DNA of 64,000 nucleotides, taken from Myxococcota bacterium. Lineage in GTDB: Bacteria > Myxococcota > B64-G9. The stretch covers positions 1 to 64,000 of the forward strand of contig JAKLGA010000014.1 of the NCBI GenBank assembly GCA_022710975.1, in the 5' to 3' direction. The notes beneath the pieces are model-generated. The model searched no databases. It was not told the origin of the DNA and worked only from the letters and a program-made list of their open reading frames with translations. Positions 1-7,772 of this stretch are shown one piece after another. Positions within the stretch are counted from its first letter, which is position 1. Each line of letters begins with the position of its first letter. A program made the translations under genes and the position numbers.

Positions 1-155
1 CCCTCGGCGATGTCCCGGTTGGAGACCACGACCGGCATGAGCGTCCAGCCCTCTTTGATCTTGTCTTCCTTGTGCTGGATGGTCTTGTAGGCGAGCAGCG
101 CGGCCATCAGCCCGAGCACCGCGGCGATGATGAGTGGCGTCTTCCCCTTAAGCAT
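1..155 (-). CDS. cpaB: CpaB/RcpC-like Flp pilus assembly protein (N-terminal fragment)
   Basis: Only the first 51 codons are present; the gene continues past the left edge. The protein opens with a short basic stretch (MLKGK) and one membrane helix (about residues 7-23). A segment with VVVSNRDIAEG follows, the usual start of the SAF domain in CpaB/RcpC. CpaB is an inner-membrane-anchored periplasmic protein thought to link the secretin CpaC/RcpA to the Tad machine. The ATG at 155 is preceded by AAGGAGAGCGAGAC, a good ribosome binding site. Upstream genes on the same strand are pseudopilin and pilin genes, which supports the assignment. The secretin and ATPase genes would be expected beyond the edge. 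The family call rests on a short fragment. Confidence 0.8.
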   Translation of the reverse strand, partial: MLKGKTPLIIAAVLGLMAALLAYKTIQHKEDKIKEGWTLMPVVVSNRDIAE

Positions 156-261
156 GTCTCGCTCTCCTTCGCGCCGGCCTCGAGGCCAGACCAACCCAGC
201 TCGCCTCGAAATGCCCCGAACGCGCTGATTTCCTGAGAACTTTCAACCACTTTGGTGGGCG

Positions 262-290
262 ATGATAGCACCCAGGGCGGAGCCTGTCAA
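262..290 (-). promoter_or_regulatory. Sigma-70-type promoter for cpaB
   Basis: On the minus strand TTGACA (290-285) and TATCAT (267-262) are separated by exactly 17 bases, in the 171-base gap between the short CpaC-N-like gene and cpaB. Transcription would start near 255, giving a leader of about 100 bases. This suggests that the cpaB-and-beyond part of the Tad locus can be expressed separately from the pseudopilin part. The rest of the gap (156-261 and 291-326) shows no gene and no convincing terminator. Confidence 0.7.
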
Positions 291-326
291 AGCCTTTTTC
301 GTCCGGGGAGGCCTCTCCCGGGCGGG

Positions 327-635
327 TCATTTGACGACGACAGTCCAACTCCCCTTCGAGGGCCGATTCAAGGTGGAGAAGGTATAGGTCACGGTCGTCT
401 TTCCGCGCCGCTTGGCGTTGAAGACCACCTTGCCGCCGACCAGCTTGACCGAGGCCACCGAGGGGTCCTGGGACTGGACCGCGGTGAACCCCCGGACCGC
501 GACGGCCTGGACCTCTCCCACCTTCAGCTGGATGACGGTCTTCTTTCCAGCGGCCTGTGCTGGCCCGGCTCCAAGCCAGCACAGCAGGAGCAGTCCCAAG
601 GCCAAGCCCCATCCACAGCGTCGCCCTAGGATCAT
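327..635 (-). CDS. Small secreted protein resembling the CpaC/RcpA N-terminal domain
   Basis: The 102-aa protein has a clear Sec signal peptide (basic MILGRRCG, hydrophobic core, AQA cleavage site near residue 28). A single beta-rich domain of about 70 residues follows. Its pattern (QLKVGEVQAV, then DPSVASV, then KTTVTYTF) resembles the pilus-formation N-terminal domain that precedes secretins such as CpaC/RcpA, but no secretin domain follows. The ATG at 635 is chosen over one at 668 because AAGGAGAGG sits just before it and because the upstream gene only stops at 669. It could be a periplasmic adaptor for the Tad secretin. The similarity is a pattern judgement, not a search result. Confidence 0.6.
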   Translation of the reverse strand: MILGRRCGWGLALGLLLLCWLGAGPAQAAGKKTVIQLKVGEVQAVAVRGFTAVQSQDPSVASVKLVGGKVVFNAKRRGKTTVTYTFSTLNRPSKGSWTVVVK

Positions 636-668
636 GCAGCCTCTCCTTTCACTCGCGCCGCGGCCCAC

Positions 669-1460
669 TCACTGGGCTGCGCCTTGCAGCTGCCTCTCGA
701 GGACCTTGGTATCCGGGAGAGGGACGGCCTGGGTCTCATCGATGCGCGAGAGGGCGCCGTCCCCGAAGCCTTCGAGCTCCAGGGAGACGCCGTTCTCCAT
801 GGTGGCCCGGACGAAACCGAGCACCGGCACCTTCCGCGAGACCCAGAACTCGCGGGTTCCCTTCTGTCCCGGAAGGCGAATGACCACGCTCTGGGCCTCG
901 AGCCAGCCGACCTTGGTGTAGATCCGCTTGGTCTGCCTCGTCTGGTGGTCTCCGCCCTTGGCACGGCAGCCCTCCGCGTCGCCGCGATCGCACGGGGTGC
1001 CAGGGTCGGCGGACTTCTTGAGCCGTTCCTCCGGGATCTCCAGCGGCGTTCGCTCGCCCGCCTTGATGAACATCCGCTTGACCGCGCCCGCCTGGCGGGG
1101 ATCCCCCTCGACCAGCATCTTCAGGACCATCACGTTCCCCGACACCCCGGCGGGGTCGGCCATCTCGAACTCCATCCAGAACTGTCCCGCGGCCAGCGGC
1201 TGATCGCCGACATGCAGAGGACAGCTAATCTTGACCAGACTCTCGATCCTGGCCAGGCCCGCCATGGTGGGGGTGTTGGTCCGGAAGAGGTAGGTGACCC
1301 AGTCCCCCGGCTTCAGACGAGGTTCCGCGCCACTCAGCAGCGCACGGTTGCCCTGGACGAAATCCTGGATGGGGGCCGGCCCCTCCGCGGACACCAGGCC
1401 CGCGGGGAGGCACACGAGCAGTCCGACCCCGCAGGCGAATACCCGGTGGAACGCCTTCAT
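669..1460 (-). CDS. Secreted protein of unknown function in the Tad locus
   Basis: The 263-aa protein starts with a signal peptide (MKAFHRVFACGVGLLVCLP, then a likely cut after VSA near residue 25). No membrane segment follows, so it is probably periplasmic or exported. Four later cysteines (one near residue 80, three clustered near 153-165) could form disulphides. I recognise no catalytic motif or known family. Its ATG overlaps the stop of the preceding gene by four bases (ATGA), so the two are translationally coupled. It sits between the Flp pilin and cpaB and probably contributes to pilus assembly, but this is inferred from position only. Confidence 0.7.
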   Translation of the reverse strand: MKAFHRVFACGVGLLVCLPAGLVSAEGPAPIQDFVQGNRALLSGAEPRLKPGDWVTYLFRTNTPTMAGLARIESLVKISCPLHVGDQPLAAGQFWMEFEMADPAGVSGNVMVLKMLVEGDPRQAGAVKRMFIKAGERTPLEIPEERLKKSADPGTPCDRGDAEGCRAKGGDHQTRQTKRIYTKVGWLEAQSVVIRLPGQKGTREFWVSRKVPVLGFVRATMENGVSLELEGFGDGALSRIDETQAVPLPDTKVLERQLQGAAQ

Positions 1461-2164
1461 CGATGGACCTCCAGGTCCGTCGCGGACAGGATGAGCGGCA
1501 ACCCATCCTCGCCACGCAGGACGCTCGGAGCACCTCGCGGCGCCTGCTCCATGCCGACCAGCGTGATCCAGTATCGACGCCGATCCGCATGGACAGCATA
1601 GACGATCGTTCCCGGCCTGTCATGCAGGACGTCCAGGGCAGGCCCGCTGGCGCCCGTGACGACCCGCACCTCCACCGCCAGCGGGAAGCCGTGCCCCCGC
1701 AGGCCCGAGAGCGGCGGGCCGCTCTGGCCGGCGACCAGAGCCTCGACCGCCTCGACGGTATCTGGCAGCGGCCGGCCGCCCGCGGTTTGCCGCGCCAGCC
1801 CGGTCTGGAGCCTGCCTGCGGCCACCGAGAGGCACACTGCGGGCGGCGGATCCGGGTGGCGCTCCGCCGGATCCGTGCCTTCCAGGATGCGCGCGAACAG
1901 GATGGCCCCGAACAGCACCAACACGGCCGCGTGATGCAGCAGCCCGATGCGCCAGCCTCGCACCGCACCCAACAGGAAGAAGCAGGTGTACCCCAGGATC
2001 AGCCCCGCGAGCGGCAGCCACAGGGCGGCCTCTGGCAGCCACGGGAAGTAGCAGGCGTCACAGGCCAAGGCCTGGCCGAGCAGGGCGAATCTCGGCCAGC
2101 CCACCGCAATCGCACCGGCCAACAAGCTGAAGTACACGCAGTGTTTCAGCAGGCGTATGCTCAC
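1457..2164 (-). CDS. Membrane protein of unknown function in the Tad locus
   Basis: This 235-aa protein has three likely membrane helices in its first 95 residues: about 10-30, 45-70 (LWLPLAGLILGYTCFFLLGA) and 78-92. A CDAC pair lies between the first two, in a segment likely outside the cytoplasm. The remaining 140 residues look like a soluble beta-rich domain. I do not recognise the family. It lacks the aspartate motifs of the prepilin peptidases TadV/CpaA. It starts 10 bases after the Flp pilin stop and overlaps the next gene by four bases, so it is part of the Tad transcription unit. Confidence 0.65.
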   Translation of the reverse strand: MSIRLLKHCVYFSLLAGAIAVGWPRFALLGQALACDACYFPWLPEAALWLPLAGLILGYTCFFLLGAVRGWRIGLLHHAAVLVLFGAILFARILEGTDPAERHPDPPPAVCLSVAAGRLQTGLARQTAGGRPLPDTVEAVEALVAGQSGPPLSGLRGHGFPLAVEVRVVTGASGPALDVLHDRPGTIVYAVHADRRRYWITLVGMEQAPRGAPSVLRGEDGLPLILSATDLEVHR

Positions 2165-2174
2165 CGGAGAGGGC

Positions 2175-2408
2175 TCACGGGATGGGCAGGTTCAGGATGG
2201 CGAAGAAGCTCTTGTAGTAGATGTTGTAGGCCCTGATCATGTTGGGCAAGAAGATCATCCCGGCCGTGGCCAGGCCGCCGAACATGAGCACGGAGATCAG
2301 TGCGTACTCGACCATGGCCTGCCCCCGACGCGCGAGGAGGAAGCGAGGGGCTCGACGGCGGACAGGGCCCATTCCCCGGCGACCATCCTGGACGAGCTTC
2401 GTGGTCAT
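2175..2408 (-). CDS. flp: Flp/Fap-type pilin (major Tad pilin subunit)
   Basis: The 77-aa prepilin has a positively charged leader (RRRAPRFLLARRG) followed by QAMVEYALI and one hydrophobic helix. The Gly before the cut and the Glu5-Tyr6 pair of the mature protein are hallmarks of Flp pilins, which are processed by a TadV-type prepilin peptidase and polymerised into tight-adherence pili. The mature chain would be about 48 residues. The ATG overlaps the stop of the upstream gene (ATGA). The leader is long for the family, so an internal ATG at residue 13 is a possible alternative start. No second pilin copy is seen in the window. Confidence 0.85.
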   Translation of the reverse strand: MTTKLVQDGRRGMGPVRRRAPRFLLARRGQAMVEYALISVLMFGGLATAGMIFLPNMIRAYNIYYKSFFAILNLPIP

Positions 2409-3154
2409 GGCTTGTCCTCCTGTTGCGCGTCCCTCATCGCGTTGGTCACGACGAACACGGCGCAGCGACCGTAGAACGAGGCCCAGGCAAGGGTGACGGT
2501 GATCTTGCGCTCACCCCGTGCGAAGTCGAGCATGACCGACTGGCCGGAGGTCTTGGAGCGCTGGGTGCCGGTCAACACGAAGCCCCGGGCTCCCAGCTCA
2601 CGCATGTAGAAGCGCTCGTTCTCCGCCAGCGGGGCAGCGACCGAGTAGCTCACGGTGCGAAAAGTCGCCGCCTGGTCCAGGCTGTCGTAGGTGATCAGGC
2701 CCTCTGCCCGTGGATGGACGGGCAGGTCGCCCGCCACGCCTGGGTCGGCCCGCAGCGCGGTCGCGAAACCAGCCAGCACGGCCGAGAAGCCGAAGGTCAG
2801 ATCGCGCTCCCGCCACAGCGACACCGTACGCGTCTTGCCATCGCGCAGATCCACGTAGCCCACGGATACGCCCGACCTACCCGTGCGCCGCAGAGACACC
2901 ACCTGGCCAGCCGCCTCCCACATCCGCTGGTAGTGCTCTGCGACCACCTCGGGCGAGGCCTGCGTGGTGAAGTAGTACATGCGCAGCTCTTCACCGTTGA
3001 CGCGGTTCATGTCCCCCAAGGAGAAGGTCGCCGAGCCGGGGTAAGAAGGGATGCCGGTTCCGCCGAGCTGGGCCCAGGCCGCGCCCGGCAGCAGATTCAG
3101 GAGCCATCCAACCAGCCCTAGGGAGACCAAGCGCATGGAGCCACCGTTCCGCAT
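2405..3154 (-). CDS. Secreted protein with internal duplication, Tad-locus associated
   Basis: The 249-aa protein has a signal peptide ending near AWA (residue 28). The mature part seems to hold two divergent copies of one unit. Each begins with a Pro-x-His/Tyr-Pro element (PSYPGS and PVHPRA). It then has a short strand with aromatic residues (YYFTT and VSYSV), and ends with a helix containing a Tyr (AEHYQRMWEAAG and ERFYMRELGARG). No enzyme motif is visible. The chosen ATG shares one base with the TadE-like stop (TGATG); an ATG at 3136 is an alternative. Its place between pseudopilin and pilin genes suggests a periplasmic assembly role, which is inference. Confidence 0.65.
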   Translation of the reverse strand: MRNGGSMRLVSLGLVGWLLNLLPGAAWAQLGGTGIPSYPGSATFSLGDMNRVNGEELRMYYFTTQASPEVVAEHYQRMWEAAGQVVSLRRTGRSGVSVGYVDLRDGKTRTVSLWRERDLTFGFSAVLAGFATALRADPGVAGDLPVHPRAEGLITYDSLDQAATFRTVSYSVAAPLAENERFYMRELGARGFVLTGTQRSKTSGQSVMLDFARGERKITVTLAWASFYGRCAVFVVTNAMRDAQQEDKP

Positions 3155-4206
3155 CACCAGCTGCACTTGAGCTGCTGGGACTGCTTGCAGCCCATGTACC
3201 AATCACCCCGCTTGTTGTAGGTCTTTCCGTATTCACTCGACATCGGGCTCAGATCCTTGTCCCGAATCGGGGTCGTGTGGAAGAACTTCTGGCCCACGTC
3301 CACGTTCACTTCGACGTCGTTGGCCTTGTTCAGGTCATCGCCCCGCGAGGCGATGGACACCATGCGCGTCCCCAGGGGAGCAGGATCGATGATCGAGTTG
3401 AGCACGGGCCAGTCCTGCATGCGGCTCATGAAGTTGAGGATGTCGCCGAGGATGGGGATGTTGTTTGCCCCGAGCCACACCAACCTGTTGACCTGCTTGT
3501 AGTACGGAGTTTCGCGCGTGCCCTTGGTGTAGCCACCGGGCACCTGGACGTCTTCCCCATCGAGCAGTGTCCAGGAGTCGACCACCATGACATAGGACTC
3601 GCGGAAAGTGAGTGTCTTGATGGTCTCCGGGAACAGATCGGCCTCGTAGAATTCCTGGGCGTACTGCTTCGGGATGAAGGTGTTCTCCACCTCGAGGGAG
3701 ACGTCCACCTTGGCCTGGCCCTTCGTGTTGAAACCCCAGAAGGCGAGGATCTTGTTGATCGTGCCGCTGATGGCGCCGAGGATCTCGCTGATCCCCTGGC
3801 CGCCGTTCTGCTGGAACGGCGTGTTGTTGGGGATGAAGTTGGCCTCCTGGTTGGTGAGCACGATCTGGGCGAGCCTCCAATGCGCGGTACTGTACTCCGT
3901 CTTCTCGTGGTCTTCCGTGTCCGCGAGCAGGTCGTCGGAGTAGCGCTTTTCGACGTCCGCGGCCACCTCGCCAGACGCGTACTCGAAGAGCCGATTGTGG
4001 TTCTTGTCGTTGTAGTCGGAATGCGGGAAGGAGGTCATCTCCCACACCGCATAGCGGGCGATCTCCGCGGTCTTCAGCCGCGCCTTGGCCAGGTCCACGA
4101 AGTACATGCTGTACATCATGAGCGGTACGAGCACCGTGGCCACGATGGCGAACTCCACCATCGCAGCGCCCGACTCCTGCTTGCAGCGTCGCACCCAGCA
4201 TCTCAT
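3154..4206 (-). CDS. TadE-like pseudopilin
   Basis: The 350-aa protein starts with a short basic segment, then GAAMVEFAIV and a hydrophobic helix, matching the TadE pseudopilin N-terminus (Gly, then Glu5). The helix is followed by KTAEIARYAVWEMTSF and a large hydrophilic domain with many aromatic and charged residues, presumably periplasmic. At 350 residues it is longer than typical TadE, which is common in delta-type lineages. It lies 23 bases after the TadG-like gene. TadE/F/G-type minor pseudopilins are thought to help initiate or anchor Flp pili. Confidence 0.75.
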   Translation of the reverse strand: MRCWVRRCKQESGAAMVEFAIVATVLVPLMMYSMYFVDLAKARLKTAEIARYAVWEMTSFPHSDYNDKNHNRLFEYASGEVAADVEKRYSDDLLADTEDHEKTEYSTAHWRLAQIVLTNQEANFIPNNTPFQQNGGQGISEILGAISGTINKILAFWGFNTKGQAKVDVSLEVENTFIPKQYAQEFYEADLFPETIKTLTFRESYVMVVDSWTLLDGEDVQVPGGYTKGTRETPYYKQVNRLVWLGANNIPILGDILNFMSRMQDWPVLNSIIDPAPLGTRMVSIASRGDDLNKANDVEVNVDVGQKFFHTTPIRDKDLSPMSSEYGKTYNKRGDWYMGCKQSQQLKCSW

Positions 4207-4229
4207 GGCGGTTCCCTCCGCGGCCCAGG

Positions 4230-5876
4230 TCAGTGGGTGATCAGCTCGCGGGTGAAGTAGTTCGCGAACTCACCGCTGATACCCAGCTGCCCGACCCACT
4301 CGTTCACCTTCTCGCCAATCGGCGCGAGCTTCGCCCGCCAGAACGGGTTGAAGAAGTTCGGATGTTCACGCCAGTTGCTCTCCCCGCTGCGGAAGGAAGG
4401 CCGGTGGTAGTACGCCATGCCCCGCGCCCAGGCGTTGAGCCCCGCCATCGCGTCCCCGCCGAGCAAGGGCTCCTTGCCGATGGTCGTGTCGATCTCCTCG
4501 GCGCGCGGGCCGTTGGTGAAAGTGAAGTTCTCCTGGTAGGCCTGGCCGCCGAGCTTCTCCGGCGACTTGTTGAGCATCACGTACACCGACGGCTGGTTGA
4601 AGGTCGCGTGCGACGAATCTGGCTTGAACTTCGCGTAGGGCTGGATGCCCTTCCACTTGTGGTTCTCATCGTCGCCATAGCACTTGGGCCAGGTGATATA
4701 GAAATCCTGGCAGATGAAGGTAGGCACATCGATGTTGTCGTGTGCGCAGTGCTCGCCGTCCCCGTTGGTCGAGGCCCACACGCTCACGTAGTCCTGGGGC
4801 AGCGGAACGTCGAACTCTTTGATGTTGATGATGTTGACGCTGATGGTCATGACCTCGTCGGCCGCGATCACGTTGCCCCGACCCAGCTGCGAGTGGTCGA
4901 TCTGGGTGCCGAAGCGCTTCTGCCCGCGGCAGCCCGGGCTCCAGCCGCACTTCTCCACCACCGTGGTCATCTTGGTCTGTCCGGTGACATCGATCTTAAT
5001 CGGGGCGAGCTCGAGCAGCCGCCCCGCGATAGCGCCGATGCCGGGGATCGAGGACAGGATGTTGCTCAGGCTGCGGTTGGAGATGAAATCCGGGTAACGG
5101 GTGGCGTTCGAGATCTCAGTCATCACTCGCATGGCCCCCAGCGTATCGCCAGAGGCATCCGGGTCGGGTAGCTTGAACATGCTCGCGGAGTCATCGATGC
5201 TGGAGTCGAACTCCAGGGCGTTCAGGCCTCCGGTGAGGATATCCCAGACCTGGTAGTCGATTTCCGGATCATTGGCCTTGACGATGTCCTTGCCGCTCAA
5301 GGCCACATTCGCCAAGACCATACCTCGCATCAGCATCTGGGTCGCGTAGAGGCCGAAGCGGTTCACCTCCGGCATGTACTGGATGGCCTTGCCCAGCACC
5401 TTGTCTGCGCCGTTGGCGAACTGCCGGAACACCCGGTGAGCGGCCCGCAGGGCGTTGTGCGCAGCGGCGGCGATGCCCTCCACCAGGCAGCCGAGCTCGA
5501 AGAAGATCAGGCACGCCCCGCGGCAGCAGACACATGCGATGAACTGGATCTCGCTACATAGATCGGCCAGCGTGCCCAGCACCATATCTATGAACCAGAT
5601 CATGGCCAGCCAGGATTGCAGGCTCATCATGCTCACGTAGTGAGACACCGCAGCCCGGTTGGTGAAGGCGAAGAAGTTGAACGCCCGGGCCTCCAGCGCC
5701 GCCATCGAGTAGGCCGCCGCGTCCGCGGTGTTCTGCAGGCGGATGCGCTCGTGGATGGCGTGGCCCAGGTTGATCGTGGCCAGCACGCCGATGGCCAGCA
5801 CCAGCAGGCCGACCGCGGCCAGCACGATGGCCTGGCCATCGCGGTGATCCTTCAGCCTCCGGATTCGGTTCAGCAT
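4230..5876 (-). CDS. TadG-like protein with Tad N-terminal domain
   Basis: The 548-aa protein begins with a basic leader (RIRRLKDHRDGQ), a membrane helix and the pattern RLQNTADAAAYSMAA. This is the signature of the putative Flp pilus-assembly TadE/G-like N-terminal domain. The rest is a long periplasmic domain with a cysteine cluster near residues 115-131 (CVCCRGAC) and further cysteines that may pair. The start at 5876 is the first ATG giving a proper pseudopilin leader. The frame stays open far upstream, but there it overlaps the preceding TadE-like gene. Function is assigned from the N-terminus and context. Confidence 0.75.
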   Translation of the reverse strand: MLNRIRRLKDHRDGQAIVLAAVGLLVLAIGVLATINLGHAIHERIRLQNTADAAAYSMAALEARAFNFFAFTNRAAVSHYVSMMSLQSWLAMIWFIDMVLGTLADLCSEIQFIACVCCRGACLIFFELGCLVEGIAAAAHNALRAAHRVFRQFANGADKVLGKAIQYMPEVNRFGLYATQMLMRGMVLANVALSGKDIVKANDPEIDYQVWDILTGGLNALEFDSSIDDSASMFKLPDPDASGDTLGAMRVMTEISNATRYPDFISNRSLSNILSSIPGIGAIAGRLLELAPIKIDVTGQTKMTTVVEKCGWSPGCRGQKRFGTQIDHSQLGRGNVIAADEVMTISVNIINIKEFDVPLPQDYVSVWASTNGDGEHCAHDNIDVPTFICQDFYITWPKCYGDDENHKWKGIQPYAKFKPDSSHATFNQPSVYVMLNKSPEKLGGQAYQENFTFTNGPRAEEIDTTIGKEPLLGGDAMAGLNAWARGMAYYHRPSFRSGESNWREHPNFFNPFWRAKLAPIGEKVNEWVGQLGISGEFANYFTRELITH

Positions 5877-5896
5877 GGCTCCACCTCGCCCAGCAG

Positions 5897-6826
5897 CTAC
5901 ATGTCCGTGTTGTCCACGAACGGGTTGGACTGCATGCGCATGCTGTAGGTGCCGTACATCGGGATGAAGTACATATGCGCCACCCGGCCCAGAGCCCACA
6001 GCCCCCGGAACAGGGTCGTGCGATCCTCCTCGTCGAACGGCTTGGAGTTGTCCTTGACCTTGCCGCTGATGTAGAGCGAGCGAGCCGCACCCTCGATCTT
6101 GGTCCCGAAGGGACCGACCCCGAGGGCCACGGCTGGCCGATCGATGGGGCCGGTCAAGGTCACGCCGGCCTCGCCGGCCAGCCATGCCATGTGGATGATC
6201 CAGTTGGCGAAGGGAATGCGCATCCAGTACAGGTACCGTACCCGGACGGTCAGGCGGGTGGCCTTGCGCAGGTCCTTGTTGCGGCTGCGAAACTGGTCGT
6301 CGAGCAGGAAATCGTCGAAGTGCAGCTCGGGCTGGTCGCCGAACATTTCCCGCTTCGGATTCAGCACCGTCACCTTGATGAAATCGAGCTGGCCGCCCTG
6401 CCCGCCGAGGTTCTCGAACAGCTTGCTGAGCATGGCAGAGCCGGCGGTCAGCAAGCGCATCTTGGCCCAGGTCTGGGCGATGCCTGGCCGATGGCCGCTG
6501 CTGCCGGGCGCGTCGTACTGGTGGCCCAGGATGGAGTCGTTGGTCCCCGCCAGAGTATCGGTGGCCTGGAATGTCGGCATCAGGCTGATCAGGGCCGCCC
6601 GGGTCATATAACCCTTGTCCATGTTGTAGACGATGCCCGCCCGGCAGGCGTTGAAGGCGGCGTACTCCACCATCAGCCGCGCCTGGTGCATCATGGTGAG
6701 CTGCACGATGCCCAGCAGCATGAAGACCATCAGGGGCAGGATGATGGCCGACTCCACCGCGGCCTGGCCGGACTGGCCCAGGTGCCCTGGATGGCCTCGA
6801 AGCGAGCTCCTCGTCTTCTTCAGCAT
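5897..6826 (-). CDS. TadE-like pseudopilin, first gene of the pseudopilin unit
   Basis: The 309-aa protein carries GQSGQAAVESAIILPLMVF followed by a membrane helix and MMHQARLMVEYAAFNACRAG, a good TadE pattern. The ATG at 6826 has an excellent ribosome binding site (GGAGGTGATC directly before it). An in-frame ATG at 6955 would add 43 residues with no pilin-like character, and the ribosome binding site argues against it. The C-terminal 220 residues form a basic, probably periplasmic domain. The gene starts a same-strand run of at least nine Tad-locus genes with gaps of 33 bases or less, broken only before cpaB. Confidence 0.75.
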   Translation of the reverse strand: MLKKTRSSLRGHPGHLGQSGQAAVESAIILPLMVFMLLGIVQLTMMHQARLMVEYAAFNACRAGIVYNMDKGYMTRAALISLMPTFQATDTLAGTNDSILGHQYDAPGSSGHRPGIAQTWAKMRLLTAGSAMLSKLFENLGGQGGQLDFIKVTVLNPKREMFGDQPELHFDDFLLDDQFRSRNKDLRKATRLTVRVRYLYWMRIPFANWIIHMAWLAGEAGVTLTGPIDRPAVALGVGPFGTKIEGAARSLYISGKVKDNSKPFDEEDRTTLFRGLWALGRVAHMYFIPMYGTYSMRMQSNPFVDNTDM

Positions 6827-6872
6827 GATCACCTCCGGCGAGGCCGGCGCGTGCACACCCTCTTTGGGATCG

Positions 6873-6901
6873 ATTGTAGCCGCAGGGCACGGCCGCTGCC
6901 A
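6873..6901 (-). promoter_or_regulatory. Candidate promoter region of the Tad pseudopilin genes
   Basis: The 211-base gap upstream of 6826 contains no gene. On the minus strand TACAAT (6878-6873) is a good -10 box, but no good -35 box stands 17 bases upstream. Just upstream lies TGGCAGCGGCCGTGCC (6901-6886). It keeps the GG and GC dinucleotides of a sigma-54 -24/-12 element at the right distance but deviates elsewhere. One or the other may drive the operon; the sequence does not decide. Confidence 0.35.
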
Positions 6902-7037
6902 TACGCCGATCGGTCGGTGTCCAACGGGCCCGGGAATCGTGGTTTCTGTCATCATTACGTAGGTTTAGGCGCGAATTCCGACCGCCTCGAACAGGCTCCA
7001 CCGGACCCCATCGGTCAAGTGGACGCGCGCGCGGGTC

Positions 7038-7289
7038 TCAGTGTACCTGCTCCAGGGGGAACTCGAACAGGCTGCCGCAGTGCGGGCAGCGGTAGCGCTC
7101 CACGATCTCGCCCTCCGGGTCGCGCTGGCAGAGGTAGCCGGAGAGGTCCGCCTCCTCCTCGCAGGCCGGGCACTGGTGGGCGCCGAGGAAGCGCAGGTAC
7201 TCGAGCTTCTTGAAGCCGGGCGGGCCGGGCCGGCGCCGCACCCGGCGCAGCGCCCGCAGGTACTCGCGGAGCAGCAACGGCGAGCTCAC
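7038..7289 (-). CDS. Small zinc-ribbon protein
   Basis: The 83-aa protein has two CxxC pairs (CPAC near residue 40 and CPHC near 69), spaced as in a zinc ribbon, with one extra Cys between them (GYLCQRD). The N-terminal third is rich in Arg and Leu and probably helical. The GTG start at 7289 overlaps the DUF2085 stop (GTGA), and the frame fits no other start near it. It is the last gene of the unit that begins with the MshEN proteins. No known family is recognised; metal binding is inferred from the cysteines. Confidence 0.65.
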   Translation of the reverse strand: MSSPLLLREYLRALRRVRRRPGPPGFKKLEYLRFLGAHQCPACEEEADLSGYLCQRDPEGEIVERYRCPHCGSLFEFPLEQVH

Positions 7290-7759
7290 GGGCGCCTCCG
7301 CAGCCGGGCGGCGAGCTCCACGCCGAGCGCGCAGGCGCCGAGCGCCAGCAGGTGCGCGACGGCCACCGGGTGGAAGGGCTGCAGCCCGTGGATGCCGGCC
7401 GTCCGACCGAGCGCCAGGCCCAGCAGGACGCCGGTCCAGGTGCGCCGCGGGTTGCTCCCGGGAGAGCGGCCCAGGCGGGCGAGCCCCCAGTCCAGCAGCG
7501 CCGGCAGCGTGCCCAGGGCCAACCAGGGCGCGTCCCAGGCGCCGGGTGGGATGGGCCAGACGAGCTGCGCCCCGAGGGTCAGGAGCAAGGCCGGCAGCAG
7601 GCCCAGGCAGCGCGCGCACACCCAGATGGGCCGCGCGCCGCGCCGGACGAGGTAGCAGCGTTCGAGCTGATCGGCGTGGTGATGGGCGAGCAGGAATCCG
7701 AGGAAGCCGGGACCACGGCGCAGAGCTCGCGCACGGGCGGGAGGGCTGGGCGCGCTCAT
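7286..7759 (-). CDS. DUF2085 membrane protein
   Basis: The 157-aa protein shows the DUF2085 pattern: a His-rich segment (HHHADQLERCY), then R-x-x-x-VCARCLG at about residues 47-53, followed by helices ending with a third hydrophobic segment near the C-terminus. DUF2085 proteins are small polytopic membrane proteins with conserved His/Cys residues and no established function. The ATG at 7759 lies 13 bases after the stop of the large MshEN gene and the gene overlaps the zinc-ribbon gene by four bases, so the three are probably co-transcribed. Confidence 0.7.
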   Translation of the reverse strand: MSAPSPPARARALRRGPGFLGFLLAHHHADQLERCYLVRRGARPIWVCARCLGLLPALLLTLGAQLVWPIPPGAWDAPWLALGTLPALLDWGLARLGRSPGSNPRRTWTGVLLGLALGRTAGIHGLQPFHPVAVAHLLALGACALGVELAARLRRRP

Positions 7760-7772
7760 CGAGGCAAGCTCC

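Noticed and set aside
6886-6901. Confident sigma-54 promoter for the Tad operon
   Set aside because: The GG and GC dinucleotides are correctly spaced, but the bases around the -12 element deviate; it was kept only as a weak alternative.
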